A DNA stretch of 6,823 nt from Acidobacteriota bacterium (GCA_026706225.1 JAPOZE010000068.1:1-6823), one strand, 5' to 3'; positions 1 through 5,346 are shown, counted from the first letter of the stretch. The notes: generated by a model from the sequence alone, not told the origin. Translations and numbers: made by a program.

Positions 1-165
1 CTGATGCGCATGTTCGGACCGTCCGGCAATCCCCACACCCGCAACCTGTTCGAGGTCATCAGCCGGATTCAGCAGCACGAGGGGGGTCCAACTCGAAGTG
101 AACGCCGATCGTTAATCGGTAGTTATGTGCCATTGCAGCTTTTTTGTCATTCGTTTCGAGAATGA
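1..165 (+). CDS. 3' end of an unidentified ORF, frame probably disturbed
   Basis: A reading frame is open from the window edge to a TGA at 163-165. Its first 28 codons read like a real protein end (Met-Phe-Gly-Pro-Ser-Gly-Asn, then Leu-Phe-Glu-Val-Ile and Gln-Gln-His-Glu-Gly), but I do not recognise the family. After a run of six G at 81-86 the frame becomes low-complexity and crosses the cassette boundary at 122/123. With one G fewer, the frame would continue as Val-Gln-Leu-Glu-Val-Asn-Ala-Asp-Arg and stop at TAA 113-115, just before the boundary. That looks more natural. What is seen is the open frame and the G run; that it is the 3' end of a gene flanking the array, frameshifted or cut by cassette insertion, is inference. 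Confidence 0.35.
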   Translation: MMRMFGPSGNPHTRNLFEVISRIQQHEGGPTRSERRSLIGSYVPLQLFCHSFRE

Positions 166-200
166 TTCAACAGCTCTGAAACCACCACACGAGTATCAAT

Positions 201-1295
201 ATGGCTTATTACACCGATCTCTTTTCGCCTGAGACATACGAGGCTTTTACCCAATCAGATCAGAGCATCTCCGGGTTCAGACCACGCCAGAAGAACGCCG
301 CGAGCCAGATCGGGCGTGGTGACAAGCTTGTTTGCTACGTAACCAAGCTTTCCCGCTGGGTGGGTATCCTGGAGGTCACAAGCGAATACTTCGAGGGTAA
401 CACGCCTCTATTCTATCCTGAGGATGACCCCTTCGTGATCCGATTTCGTGTAAAACCGCAGGTTTGGCTGCCCAAGGAGAAGGCTGTCCCGATTCACGAG
501 GACCACGTTTGGGAGGCTCTTTCATTCACTCAGAGCTACGAAAAGAACAGCTCGCATTGGACCGGCAAAATGCGAAACAGCCTTAATCCTCTATCCGAGG
601 AAGACGGCCGGTTCTTAGAAGAGTTGCTGGAACGCCAGAAAATAGGTGGACACACATACGAATTGGACGAGGAACACTACCGGAAGCTGGTTGGACAGAG
701 AATCCGGCGGGAAGACAAGGTGGTTTCTGTCTCCGTACCTCAGGAGGACGAGTCAGAGGAAGACGCGCGAGATGAACAAACTATTCGTGAATCCTATCAG
801 ATACAGGCACTCCTAGCTCGGATTGGGGAGGCCATGGGATTCACAGTCTGGCTTCCACGTAGCGATCGCTCCAATATTATCCAGGAGTGGGCGCCAGACG
901 AGGGAGTGTTGTTGGATGCACTGCCACTGAATTACGACGAAACCACCTTGAAGACAATTGAACAAATTGATGTACTTTGGTTGCGGCGTAGATCAATTGT
1001 CAGGGCCTTCGAAGTTGAACACTCAACAGCGATTTATTCCGGGATACTCCGAATGGCCGACTTGCTGGCACTTCAGCCAAACATGGACATCCGCCTTCAC
1101 ATTGTTGCCCCGTACGGTCGAAAGGAGAAGGTTCTGCAAGAAATTCAGCGGCCGGTCTTTTCATTACTCGAACGTGCTCCGCTGTCGGAGATCTGTTCCT
1201 TTATCTCTTACGATAGCGTGAGAGAAGTATCTGACGAGCAGCACCTTTCCTATCTGTCGGACGCAGTGCTTGAGGAATACGCAGAGGAAGCCTAA
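201..1295 (+). CDS. EVE domain-PD-(D/E)XK-like nuclease fusion protein, putative modification-dependent restriction factor
   Basis: This is a 364-residue soluble protein and the only gene of cassette 1. Residues 1-150 have the look of an EVE domain (PUA-like fold, which in known members reads modified bases), including a basic stretch at 27-31 and a Ser-Arg-Trp-Val-Gly-Ile-Leu-Glu-Val strand at 51-59. An acidic, probably flexible linker follows (about 180-195). Residues 198-340 resemble a restriction-endonuclease-fold domain: a helix with Glu210, the Ile-Asp-Val-Leu-Trp strand (Asp257), then Phe-Glu-Val-Glu-His (Glu271, Glu273), followed by Ile-Tyr-Ser-Gly-Ile-Leu-Arg-Met at 278-285. The active site would be D...ExE rather than ExK. 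The likely role, inferred, is cleavage of DNA carrying modified bases, such as phage DNA. The ATG at 201 has only a weak Shine-Dalgarno (GAG at 191-193). No methyltransferase or McrBC-type ATPase accompanies it. The domain architecture is well supported; the substrate is unknown. Confidence 0.8.
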   Translation: MAYYTDLFSPETYEAFTQSDQSISGFRPRQKNAASQIGRGDKLVCYVTKLSRWVGILEVTSEYFEGNTPLFYPEDDPFVIRFRVKPQVWLPKEKAVPIHEDHVWEALSFTQSYEKNSSHWTGKMRNSLNPLSEEDGRFLEELLERQKIGGHTYELDEEHYRKLVGQRIRREDKVVSVSVPQEDESEEDARDEQTIRESYQIQALLARIGEAMGFTVWLPRSDRSNIIQEWAPDEGVLLDALPLNYDETTLKTIEQIDVLWLRRRSIVRAFEVEHSTAIYSGILRMADLLALQPNMDIRLHIVAPYGRKEKVLQEIQRPVFSLLERAPLSEICSFISYDSVREVSDEQHLSYLSDAVLEEYAEEA

Positions 1296-1335
1296 GGAAC
1301 CCGCACTGATCGTACCGAGAGGGCAAGCAACGGGC

Positions 1336-1419
1336 ACATAACACGTCCGTGCCCGGCTTCGGGCAATAGGGCCCTTCGCCCAACCGCTTCGCGGTTCGGG
1401 CACGGCGAGAACGTTATGT
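1336..1419 (+). other. attC site 1 (intact)
   Basis: An 84-base imperfect palindrome. R'' is ACATAAC (1336-1342) and R' is GTTATGT (1413-1419), perfectly complementary and fitting the RYYYAAC/GTTRRRY consensus. L'' CCGTGCCCG (1347-1355) pairs perfectly with L' CGGGCACGG (1397-1405). Spacers are 4 and 7 bases. The interior carries further small hairpins, for example AACCGC-ttc-GCGGTT (1382-1396). The crossover is expected between G1413 and T1414. This is the best-preserved site in the window and marks the end of the EVE-nuclease cassette. Confidence 0.88.
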
Positions 1420-1472
1420 GAAAATGGGAGTCATGTTTCGTATGCGTGAAGTAAAAGAATGGCGGTCATAGA

Positions 1473-1697
1473 ATGAATGAACGAATCATGATCGATCCTT
1501 CGATCCGTCATGGCAAGCCTGTGGTGCGGGGGACCCGAGTGCCAGTGCACCGAATTATCGGGAGCCTTGCAGGTGGAGCAACCCCAGATGAAGTCTGTGA
1601 GGAATATGGCATTGTAGAGGCGGATGTACGGGCAGCCCTTGAGTACGCTGAGGAGCTCGTAGAAGCAGAAGAAGCTCATCCTCTACCAGTTTCTTAA
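1473..1697 (+). CDS. DUF433 family protein, antitoxin-like, solitary
   Basis: This 74-residue protein has the DUF433 signature: Asp-Pro-Ser-Ile-Arg-His-Gly-Lys-Pro-Val-Val-Arg-Gly-Thr-Arg at 8-22, then a helix-turn-helix-like part with Leu-Ala-Gly-Gly-Ala-Thr-Pro-Asp-Glu-Val (32-41), Tyr-Gly-Ile (45-47) and Asp-Val-Arg-Ala-Ala-Leu-Glu-Tyr (51-58). The length is normal for the family. DUF433 proteins are often antitoxins or DNA-binding partners of PIN-like nucleases (DUF5615, VapC-like) encoded next to them. No such partner is present: the cassette ends directly after this gene, and the stop codon lies within the attC region. The ATG at 1473 follows a short GGCGG (1461-1465) at acceptable distance. 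Family assignment is firm; the role as a stand-alone regulator or orphan antitoxin is inference. Confidence 0.85.
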   Translation: MNERIMIDPSIRHGKPVVRGTRVPVHRIIGSLAGGATPDEVCEEYGIVEADVRAALEYAEELVEAEEAHPLPVS

Positions 1698-1782
1698 GTC
1701 GGTTTGCGATTCATCATCGACGCTTTGGCGCTTTGGCCTTCGGCAACCGCTTCCCGGTTCGCAAACCGGCATAACGTCAGGC
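1689..1782 (+). other. attC-like site 2, degenerate R boxes
   Basis: L'' CGGTTTGCG (1700-1708) pairs perfectly with L' CGCAAACCG (1760-1768). As in site 1, exactly seven bases ending in AAC separate L' from the crossover position, which here reads GTCAGGC (1776-1782) where the consensus would be GTTAGGC. The R'' box, expected near 1689-1697 and overlapping the DUF433 stop codon, is not recognisable as RYYYAAC and does not pair with R'. The interior shares CTTCGGC and AACCGCTTC blocks with the other sites. It is probably an old site that recombines poorly or not at all. Confidence 0.65.
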
Positions 1783-1809
1783 GAAAGCGCAGAGAAAATC
1801 CACCTCACA

Positions 1810-1824
1810 TTGAGCATCGCTCAA
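1810..1824. promoter_or_regulatory. Perfect dyad upstream of hicB, candidate operator
   Basis: TTGAGC-atc-GCTCAA is a perfect 6-base inverted repeat with a 3-base centre. It ends 13 bases before the hicB start and just upstream of its ribosome binding site (GAGAG, 1827-1831, 6-base spacing). Toxin-antitoxin operons are commonly autoregulated at such dyads. This short HicB has no visible separate DNA-binding domain, so a regulatory role is inference; a small hairpin in the leader is the alternative. Confidence 0.35.
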
Positions 1825-1837
1825 ACGAGAGTAGAAA

Positions 1838-2083
1838 ATGTCGGAGGAATACCGGCTGCATCTTCAAATCAGACGTGTAGAAAACGATCAGTATCTGGCT
1901 ACCTCAGAGGATTTCGCCGGCTTGGTAGCCCAAGGGCGAACAGTGGCTGAAACGGTTGAAATTGCTCAAGACGTGGCAAGAAAACTAATCGAATCCTGTA
2001 GGGAGCATGGCGACGCTCTCCCGGATGGCTTGCACAGGATGAATATGGAAATCGTTGAGTTAGATATTCCCGTAGGTGTTTGA
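1838..2083 (+). CDS. hicB: HicB family antitoxin (short form)
   Basis: This 81-residue protein has the HicB partial RNase H-like fold. Beta strands at 5-12 lead to Tyr-Leu-Ala-Thr-Ser (19-23), then Gly-Leu-Val-Ala-Gln-Gly-Arg-Thr-Val-Ala-Glu-Thr (28-39) and a helix with Ala-Gln-Asp-Val-Ala-Arg-Lys-Leu-Ile-Glu-Ser (43-53). The tail is Glu-Leu-Asp-Ile-Pro-Val (74-79). It matches the short HicB class that lacks a C-terminal DNA-binding domain and is encoded before its toxin. HicB binds and blocks the mRNA-cleaving toxin HicA. The start is supported by GAGAG at 1827-1831. The stop overlaps the start of the downstream hicA remnant as TGATG (2081-2085), the usual translational coupling. Because hicA is broken, this antitoxin probably has no local partner. 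Confidence 0.88.
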   Translation: MSEEYRLHLQIRRVENDQYLATSEDFAGLVAQGRTVAETVEIAQDVARKLIESCREHGDALPDGLHRMNMEIVELDIPVGV

Positions 2084-2172
2084 TGGGTCGGCTCTCAGGG
2101 TCCACCTATCGACAGGTGATTCAAAAATGAGGGCGGTTGGGATTTACGTTTTACCGACACGCACGAGGCAGC
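2083..2172 (+). pseudogene. hicA: hicA toxin gene remnant: in-frame stop and 3' truncation
   Basis: The ATG overlapping the hicB stop opens Met-Gly-Arg-Leu-Ser-Gly-Ser-Thr-Tyr-Arg-Gln-Val-Ile-Gln-Lys, the typical HicA N-terminus, then meets TGA at 2128-2130. The same frame continues after the stop with Gly-Arg-Leu-Gly-Phe-Thr-Phe-Tyr-Arg-His-Ala-Arg-Gly-Ser (2131-2172). This is again clearly HicA and normally precedes the catalytic His. Instead of that His the frame reads Gln-Ala-Pro-Ser and enters the attC palindrome. About half of a normal HicA of about 70 residues is missing. What is seen is the two HicA segments, the stop and the lost His. It follows that no active HicA mRNA interferase can be made from this copy. 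Confidence 0.85.
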
Positions 2173-2183
2173 CAGGCTCCTTC

Positions 2184-2256
2184 GCCTAACCCCGTGCCCC
2201 CGGCTTCGGGCCGTTCGGTCCCTCGCCCAACGTTGCGCGGTTCGGAGGCCGGATTG
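2184..2256 (+). other. attC-like site 3, left half intact, right end lost
   Basis: R'' is GCCTAAC (2184-2190), a perfect RYYYAAC box. L'' GCCCCCG (2196-2202) pairs 6 of 7 with L' CGGAGGC (2243-2249). The interior (GGCTTCGGGC, CGCCCAAC, GCGCGGTTCGG) closely parallels site 1. The R' box expected around 2257 is absent; the sequence there is GGATTGGCAGG. R'' matches the start of its own cassette if that began TTAGGC, which explains the TCAGGC at 1777-1782 as a later T-to-C change. The site marks the decayed right end of the array. Confidence 0.65.
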
Positions 2257-2281
2257 GCAGGAAGTAACCGGTAACTCCCGC

Positions 2282-2306
2282 CCCGGGAAGACCATCCCTT
2301 CCAGGG
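2282..2306 (-). terminator. Hairpin downstream of the minus-strand operon, possible terminator
   Basis: CCCGGGAAG (2282-2290) pairs with CTTCCAGGG (2298-2306) through nine positions with a single mismatch and a 7-base loop. It starts 10 bases beyond the stop codon of the minus-strand gene ending at 2317. There is no T tract after it on that strand, so it would be a weak intrinsic terminator or an mRNA 3'-end stabiliser. Confidence 0.35.
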
Positions 2307-2316
2307 TCGCAGGTCC

Positions 2317-3468
2317 TCAGTACTCGTCGAGCAGGGCAAGTGCCCTGCGAATCCCATCCACTGCGGCGCGGTCCGCCTCGAGCGCCTGCCGCAACAGACG
2401 GCCCGCCTCGGCGCGGTCATCCTCCGTGAACCCGCGCGTCAGCGCCGCATCGACCAGCAACGACAGGTCGGCCAGCGATGCATGCCCGCGGCCGTAGTGG
2501 CCTGCCGCCGCCTCGAGCGGCTCCCGCGCCGCCTCGAAAATCCCCGCCAGATCCCGGAGATACTGGGCCGCCAGCTCCCGCCGCCAGCTCAGGATTCGGG
2601 CGTGATAGTGCGTGAAATCAGGCGGGTCCGCGGACGCGAACGCATCCAGCCACAACTCGTAGGCGTCGAACCCCTGGGCCCACTTGTGCTTGCCGAGGCG
2701 TGTTCCCTCCGCGAAGGAGACGGCGTTCTGGAGCGCCATGCGATGCAGCTCCCGGTCGTCGGCGCTCTTCGCCCCCTCGAAGACCATCACGCTGAACCAC
2801 TCGGCCCCCATCCACTCCCCCACCTCGTCCCAGCGGACCGCGTAATCCCCCTGCCACACGAAGGGATGGCGGATCGAGTAGGTCTCCTGCGCCTCGTCGT
2901 AGCCGACGATGATCCCCCAGCACACCCCGCGGCCGCCGGGGTGTCCGGCTTCTCTCTGCGCGGCCGTCCTCGGGTTCCAGACCATCGCGGGGACGCCCCG
3001 ATCCAGGCTCGCCCGGACGGCGTCCCTCGCCTCCCGCACCGCGGCCGCCCGCTCCTCCCCGGAGTTTTCCCTGGTGGCCTCGTAGTTGCGGTACTCCGCC
3101 ATCTCCGGCAGCACCTTCAGGCCCAGGCTCCAATCGAGGTTGTCGTGGTAGACAACGGCCCCACCCTCGGCCATCTGGAAATGGAACGAATGCCCCAGCA
3201 CACCCTGGATGCGCGCGGGCGTCCACCCGGTCCGTCCGAGGGTGTGCACCACCGGCTCGAGTGAGGATGCCAGCGTCGTTCCGCGGTGAGGCTCCGTCGG
3301 CGCGACATCCACTTCGATCTTCACCGGAGGCTCCTCTTGGAGGACGCCGGAAAGGTCGTCCCGGTCCATCCCTTCTTCCGCGTTGGCGCTGGCGGTCATG
3401 CCGATGGCTGCCGTCAGAGACAGGAGCGCCACCCATCTGAACTCTATCGCTTTGTCGAAGAACCACAT
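2317..3468 (-). CDS. Sec-exported BtrH/C39-like protein of unknown function
   Basis: Taken from the ATG at 3468 this is 383 residues. Residues 1-30 form a textbook signal peptide: basic n-region, hydrophobic Trp-Val-Ala-Leu-Leu-Ser-Leu-Thr-Ala-Ala-Ile-Gly core, and an Ala-Asn-Ala cleavage site before Glu31. The mature part resembles BtrH N-terminal/C39-like papain-fold proteins: Leu-Gly-His-Ser-Phe-His-Phe (91-97), Trp-Gly-Ile-Ile-Val-Gly-Tyr-Asp (184-191) and a Trp-Phe-Ser-Val-Met strand. A helical C-terminus carries Ala-Ala-Gly-His-Tyr (321-325). I see no convincing catalytic Cys, so it may be a non-peptidase member. The gene follows gltX in the same frame with no stop between them, so an automatic caller would report one fused CDS. 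The signal peptide argues that it is a separate protein. Its own ribosome binding site is poor (AGAAGAA, about 15 bases upstream). Family placement is tentative. Confidence 0.6.
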   Translation of the reverse strand: MWFFDKAIEFRWVALLSLTAAIGMTASANAEEGMDRDDLSGVLQEEPPVKIEVDVAPTEPHRGTTLASSLEPVVHTLGRTGWTPARIQGVLGHSFHFQMAEGGAVVYHDNLDWSLGLKVLPEMAEYRNYEATRENSGEERAAAVREARDAVRASLDRGVPAMVWNPRTAAQREAGHPGGRGVCWGIIVGYDEAQETYSIRHPFVWQGDYAVRWDEVGEWMGAEWFSVMVFEGAKSADDRELHRMALQNAVSFAEGTRLGKHKWAQGFDAYELWLDAFASADPPDFTHYHARILSWRRELAAQYLRDLAGIFEAAREPLEAAAGHYGRGHASLADLSLLVDAALTRGFTEDDRAEAGRLLRQALEADRAAVDGIRRALALLDEY

Positions 3469-5019
3469 CGGAACGGAAGGAAATTCTTCTGCCTGACCCC
3501 GAACCAGAAAGAAGAAGCGGAAGTGACCGGGGCTAGCTCCGGCCCGGGAGGACCACTCCTTCTCCAGGGCCCGCTCCTTCTTCCTGGAGACCCCCCCGAG
3601 CACCCCGACCGCGGCCTGCAGCCGCGCCCGCGTCAGGTCGATGTCGAGCAGGACGATCGACTCGTAGAGCGGCGGCCCGACCGGCCGTCCCATGAGCGCG
3701 GCGAACATCGGCCGGGTCACCTCGCGCACCGGCCACTCCCAGAACGAGCTCACCCGCTGGACCGCCGCCTCGACCCCGGAGACCTCCCAGGGCGAGACCT
3801 CCTGAAGCGCCCAGACCGCGGTCAGCAGCATCTGCGCCGCCTCCGCGGGCTCCCGCTTCTTGGGCACGAGATCCTCCGCGGTCGGCTCCACCTCGCGGGC
3901 AAAGAAGAAGGAGCAGGCCGGCATGAAATCGCCGAGGGTCTGCATGCGCGGCTGCATCAGGGGGATCATCTCGCCGAGGAAACCGTCGTTCAGGGCCCAT
4001 TCCTTCAGCTTGTCCAGCAGCTGGCCGGCGCTGAGGTCCTCGCGGATGTAGCGGCCGTTGAGCCAGCTCAGCTTCTCGAGGTCGAACACCGAGCCGCCGA
4101 GGTTGACCCGCCCGAGGTCGAAGCGGCCGACCAACCCGGACAGCGGGAACTTCTCCTCGCCCCCCTCCCCCGGCGGGTAGGCCATCAGCGCCAGGTAGTT
4201 GAGCAGGGCCTCCGGCAGGTACCCGGCGCGGCGGTAGAAGTCGATGGAGGTCGGGTTCCGGCGCTTCGACATCTTGGAGCGGTCCGGGTTGAGCAGCAGC
4301 GGCAGGTGGGTGTGCTCCGGAGGGGCCCAGCCCAGCCAGTCGTAGAGCAGCAGGTGTTTCGGCGTCGACGGAATCCACTCCTCGCCGCGGATGACGTGGC
4401 TGATCTCCATCAGGTGATCGTCGACGACGACGGCGAGGTGATAGGTGGGGAATCCGTCCGACTTCAGCAGCACCTGGTCGTCGAGGCCGGCCAGGTCGAA
4501 CGGGATCTCGCCGCGCAGCGTGTCGGTGACCGTTACCGATCCCTCGCGCGGGGTTTTCATGCGGATCACGTGCGGAGTCCCGGCGTCGATCCGCTTCCGG
4601 GCCGATTCGGTGGACTGGTCGCGCTCTGCGTGGTACGGAGCCGGCTCGTCCGAGTCCTTGCGCTTCCGCCAGGCGGCCAACTCTTCGGGGGTCGTGAAGG
4701 AGTAGTAGGCGCAGCCCTGGTCGACGAGCTGCTTGGCGTACTCCGAGTAGATCCCGATGCGCTCGCTCTGCCGGTAGGGTCCGTGCGGGCCGCCGACGTC
4801 GGGGCCTTCCTGCCACTCAATGCCGGCCCAGCGCAGCGCCTCCATCAGGCGACTCTCGTGCTCGCGGGAGGAGCGCGTCCGGTCGGTGTCCTCTATGCGC
4901 AGCAACAGCTGGCCGCCCTGGCGGCGGGCGAAGGCCATGTTGAACAGGGCGATGTAGGCGGTGCCGACATGGGGGGCTCCGGTCGGCGAGGGGGCTATGC
5001 GTACGCGAACGGATGGCAC
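3469..5019 (-). CDS. gltX: Glutamyl-tRNA synthetase, lacking its own stop codon
   Basis: This is a class I synthetase charging tRNA with glutamate in the cytoplasm. Counting from the GTG at 5019, the catalytic HIGH-type motif is His-Val-Gly-Thr (17-20) after Ala-Pro-Ser-Pro-Thr-Gly (9-14). Arg-Ile-Glu-Asp-Thr-Asp (41-46) and the KMSKS-type Lys-Met-Ser-Lys-Arg (249-253) are intact, and the helical anticodon-binding domain covers about 325-475. Only Cys103 remains of the zinc-site cysteines found in some GluRS, so this is a zinc-free type. The GTG start is chosen because homology begins immediately after it; the in-frame ATG at 5241 would add 74 residues encoded by hairpin-rich intergenic DNA. 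Conserved sequence ends near residue 490. The frame then continues through about 27 linker residues into the signal peptide of the next gene. A TAG at 3533-3535 lies in the adjacent frame and would be used if one base were inserted just upstream. Confidence 0.9.
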
Positions 5020-5138
5020 GGTTGGGTTGTCTCGTGGTGGTCGGGGGTCTTGAAAGAGTTGTTTGTCAAGAAAATACGAGCAGTTCGAGTTTGTCGCTTT
5101 CAGGCTAGGCAATTGTGGATGAGCAACAAGGCAGGGGA

Positions 5139-5168
5139 GACCCCGCAGAAAAGCCGGGTTCTGGGGTC
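5139..5168. repeat. Inverted repeat / hairpin 1
   Basis: GACCCC-gc-AGAA (5139-5150) pairs with TTCT-GGGGTC (5159-5168): ten base pairs with a two-base bulge and an eight-base loop. It is the first element of the palindrome cluster upstream of gltX. Confidence 0.6.
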
Positions 5169-5170
5169 CG

Positions 5171-5207
5171 GCCACGGTATGCCTCCTGAAGGCATACCAC
5201 CAGTGGC
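5171..5207. repeat. Inverted repeat / hairpin 2, perfect 8-bp stem with outer stem
   Basis: GGTATGCC (5176-5183) and GGCATACC (5191-5198) form a perfect stem around a 7-base loop. The outer GCCAC (5171-5175) and GTGGC (5203-5207) extend it across a four-base asymmetry. This is the strongest single palindrome in the window outside the attC sites. Confidence 0.7.
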
Positions 5208-5233
5208 TGTTGGAGTTCGCCCCCAAACCTGCC

Positions 5234-5264
5234 CCCCTCACCAGCCCTTAAGTCGGCTGAGGGG
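5234..5264. repeat. Inverted repeat / hairpin 3
   Basis: CCCCTC (5234-5239) plus AGCC (5243-5246) pair with GGCT (5255-5258) plus GAGGGG (5259-5264): ten base pairs with a three-base bulge and the loop CTTAAGTC. Two smaller stems, TTACC/GGTAA (5270-5285) and AAGCC/GGCTT (5288-5300), follow at once. Confidence 0.6.
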
Positions 5265-5310
5265 TGGGGTTACCGCAACGGGTAAAGAAGCCCCCGGCTT
5301 TGTCCGGCTC

Positions 5311-5328
5311 CGGTTTCATACAAAACCG
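5311..5328. repeat. Inverted repeat / hairpin 4
   Basis: CGGTTT (5311-5316) pairs perfectly with AAACCG (5323-5328) around the six-base loop CATACA. Confidence 0.5.
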
Positions 5329-5346
5329 TATTGCGACCTCTGTCGA

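Larger units (their letters stand above)
122..2260 (+). mobile_element. Integron gene-cassette array (three cassettes, no integrase seen)
   Basis: Three same-strand gene units are each followed by an attC-like imperfect palindrome (1336-1419, 1689-1782, 2184-2256). Inferred crossover points are G122/T123, G1413/T1414, G1776/T1777 and a lost one near 2256, giving cassettes of 1291 bp, 363 bp and about 480 bp. The first 8 bases at the left junction (GTTATGTG, 122-129) recur exactly at 1413-1420, as expected when a cassette's 5' end derives from its own attC. The inner parts of the three sites share blocks such as GGCTTCGGGC and CGCCCAAC, so they belong to one site lineage. No tyrosine recombinase gene is in the window, so this is a CALIN or one end of a larger integron. 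Cargo is defence and toxin-antitoxin in type. Confidence 0.75.

Noticed and set aside
1433..1471. 12-codon leader peptide before the DUF433 gene
   Set aside because: An ATG...TAG frame exists, but nothing supports its translation or a regulatory role.
2482..3264. Long plus-strand frames opposite gltX and the BtrH-like gene (2482-3264, 3286-5385)
   Set aside because: They are Pro/Arg/Gly-rich shadow frames caused by high third-position GC; the opposite strand carries recognised families.
3533..4816. Second long minus-strand frame overlapping gltX
   Set aside because: It is an Arg/Ala/Pro-rich out-of-frame shadow; only its stop codon matters, as the TAG that a one-base indel would bring into the gltX frame.
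5041..5069. TTGACA on the minus strand (5069-5064) as the gltX -35 box
   Set aside because: No acceptable -10 hexamer lies 16-18 bases downstream; the position where it should be is CCCCGA.
5020..5241. Extending gltX to the in-frame ATG at 5241
   Set aside because: The extra 74 residues have no GluRS character and are encoded by palindromic intergenic DNA; homology begins right after the GTG at 5019.
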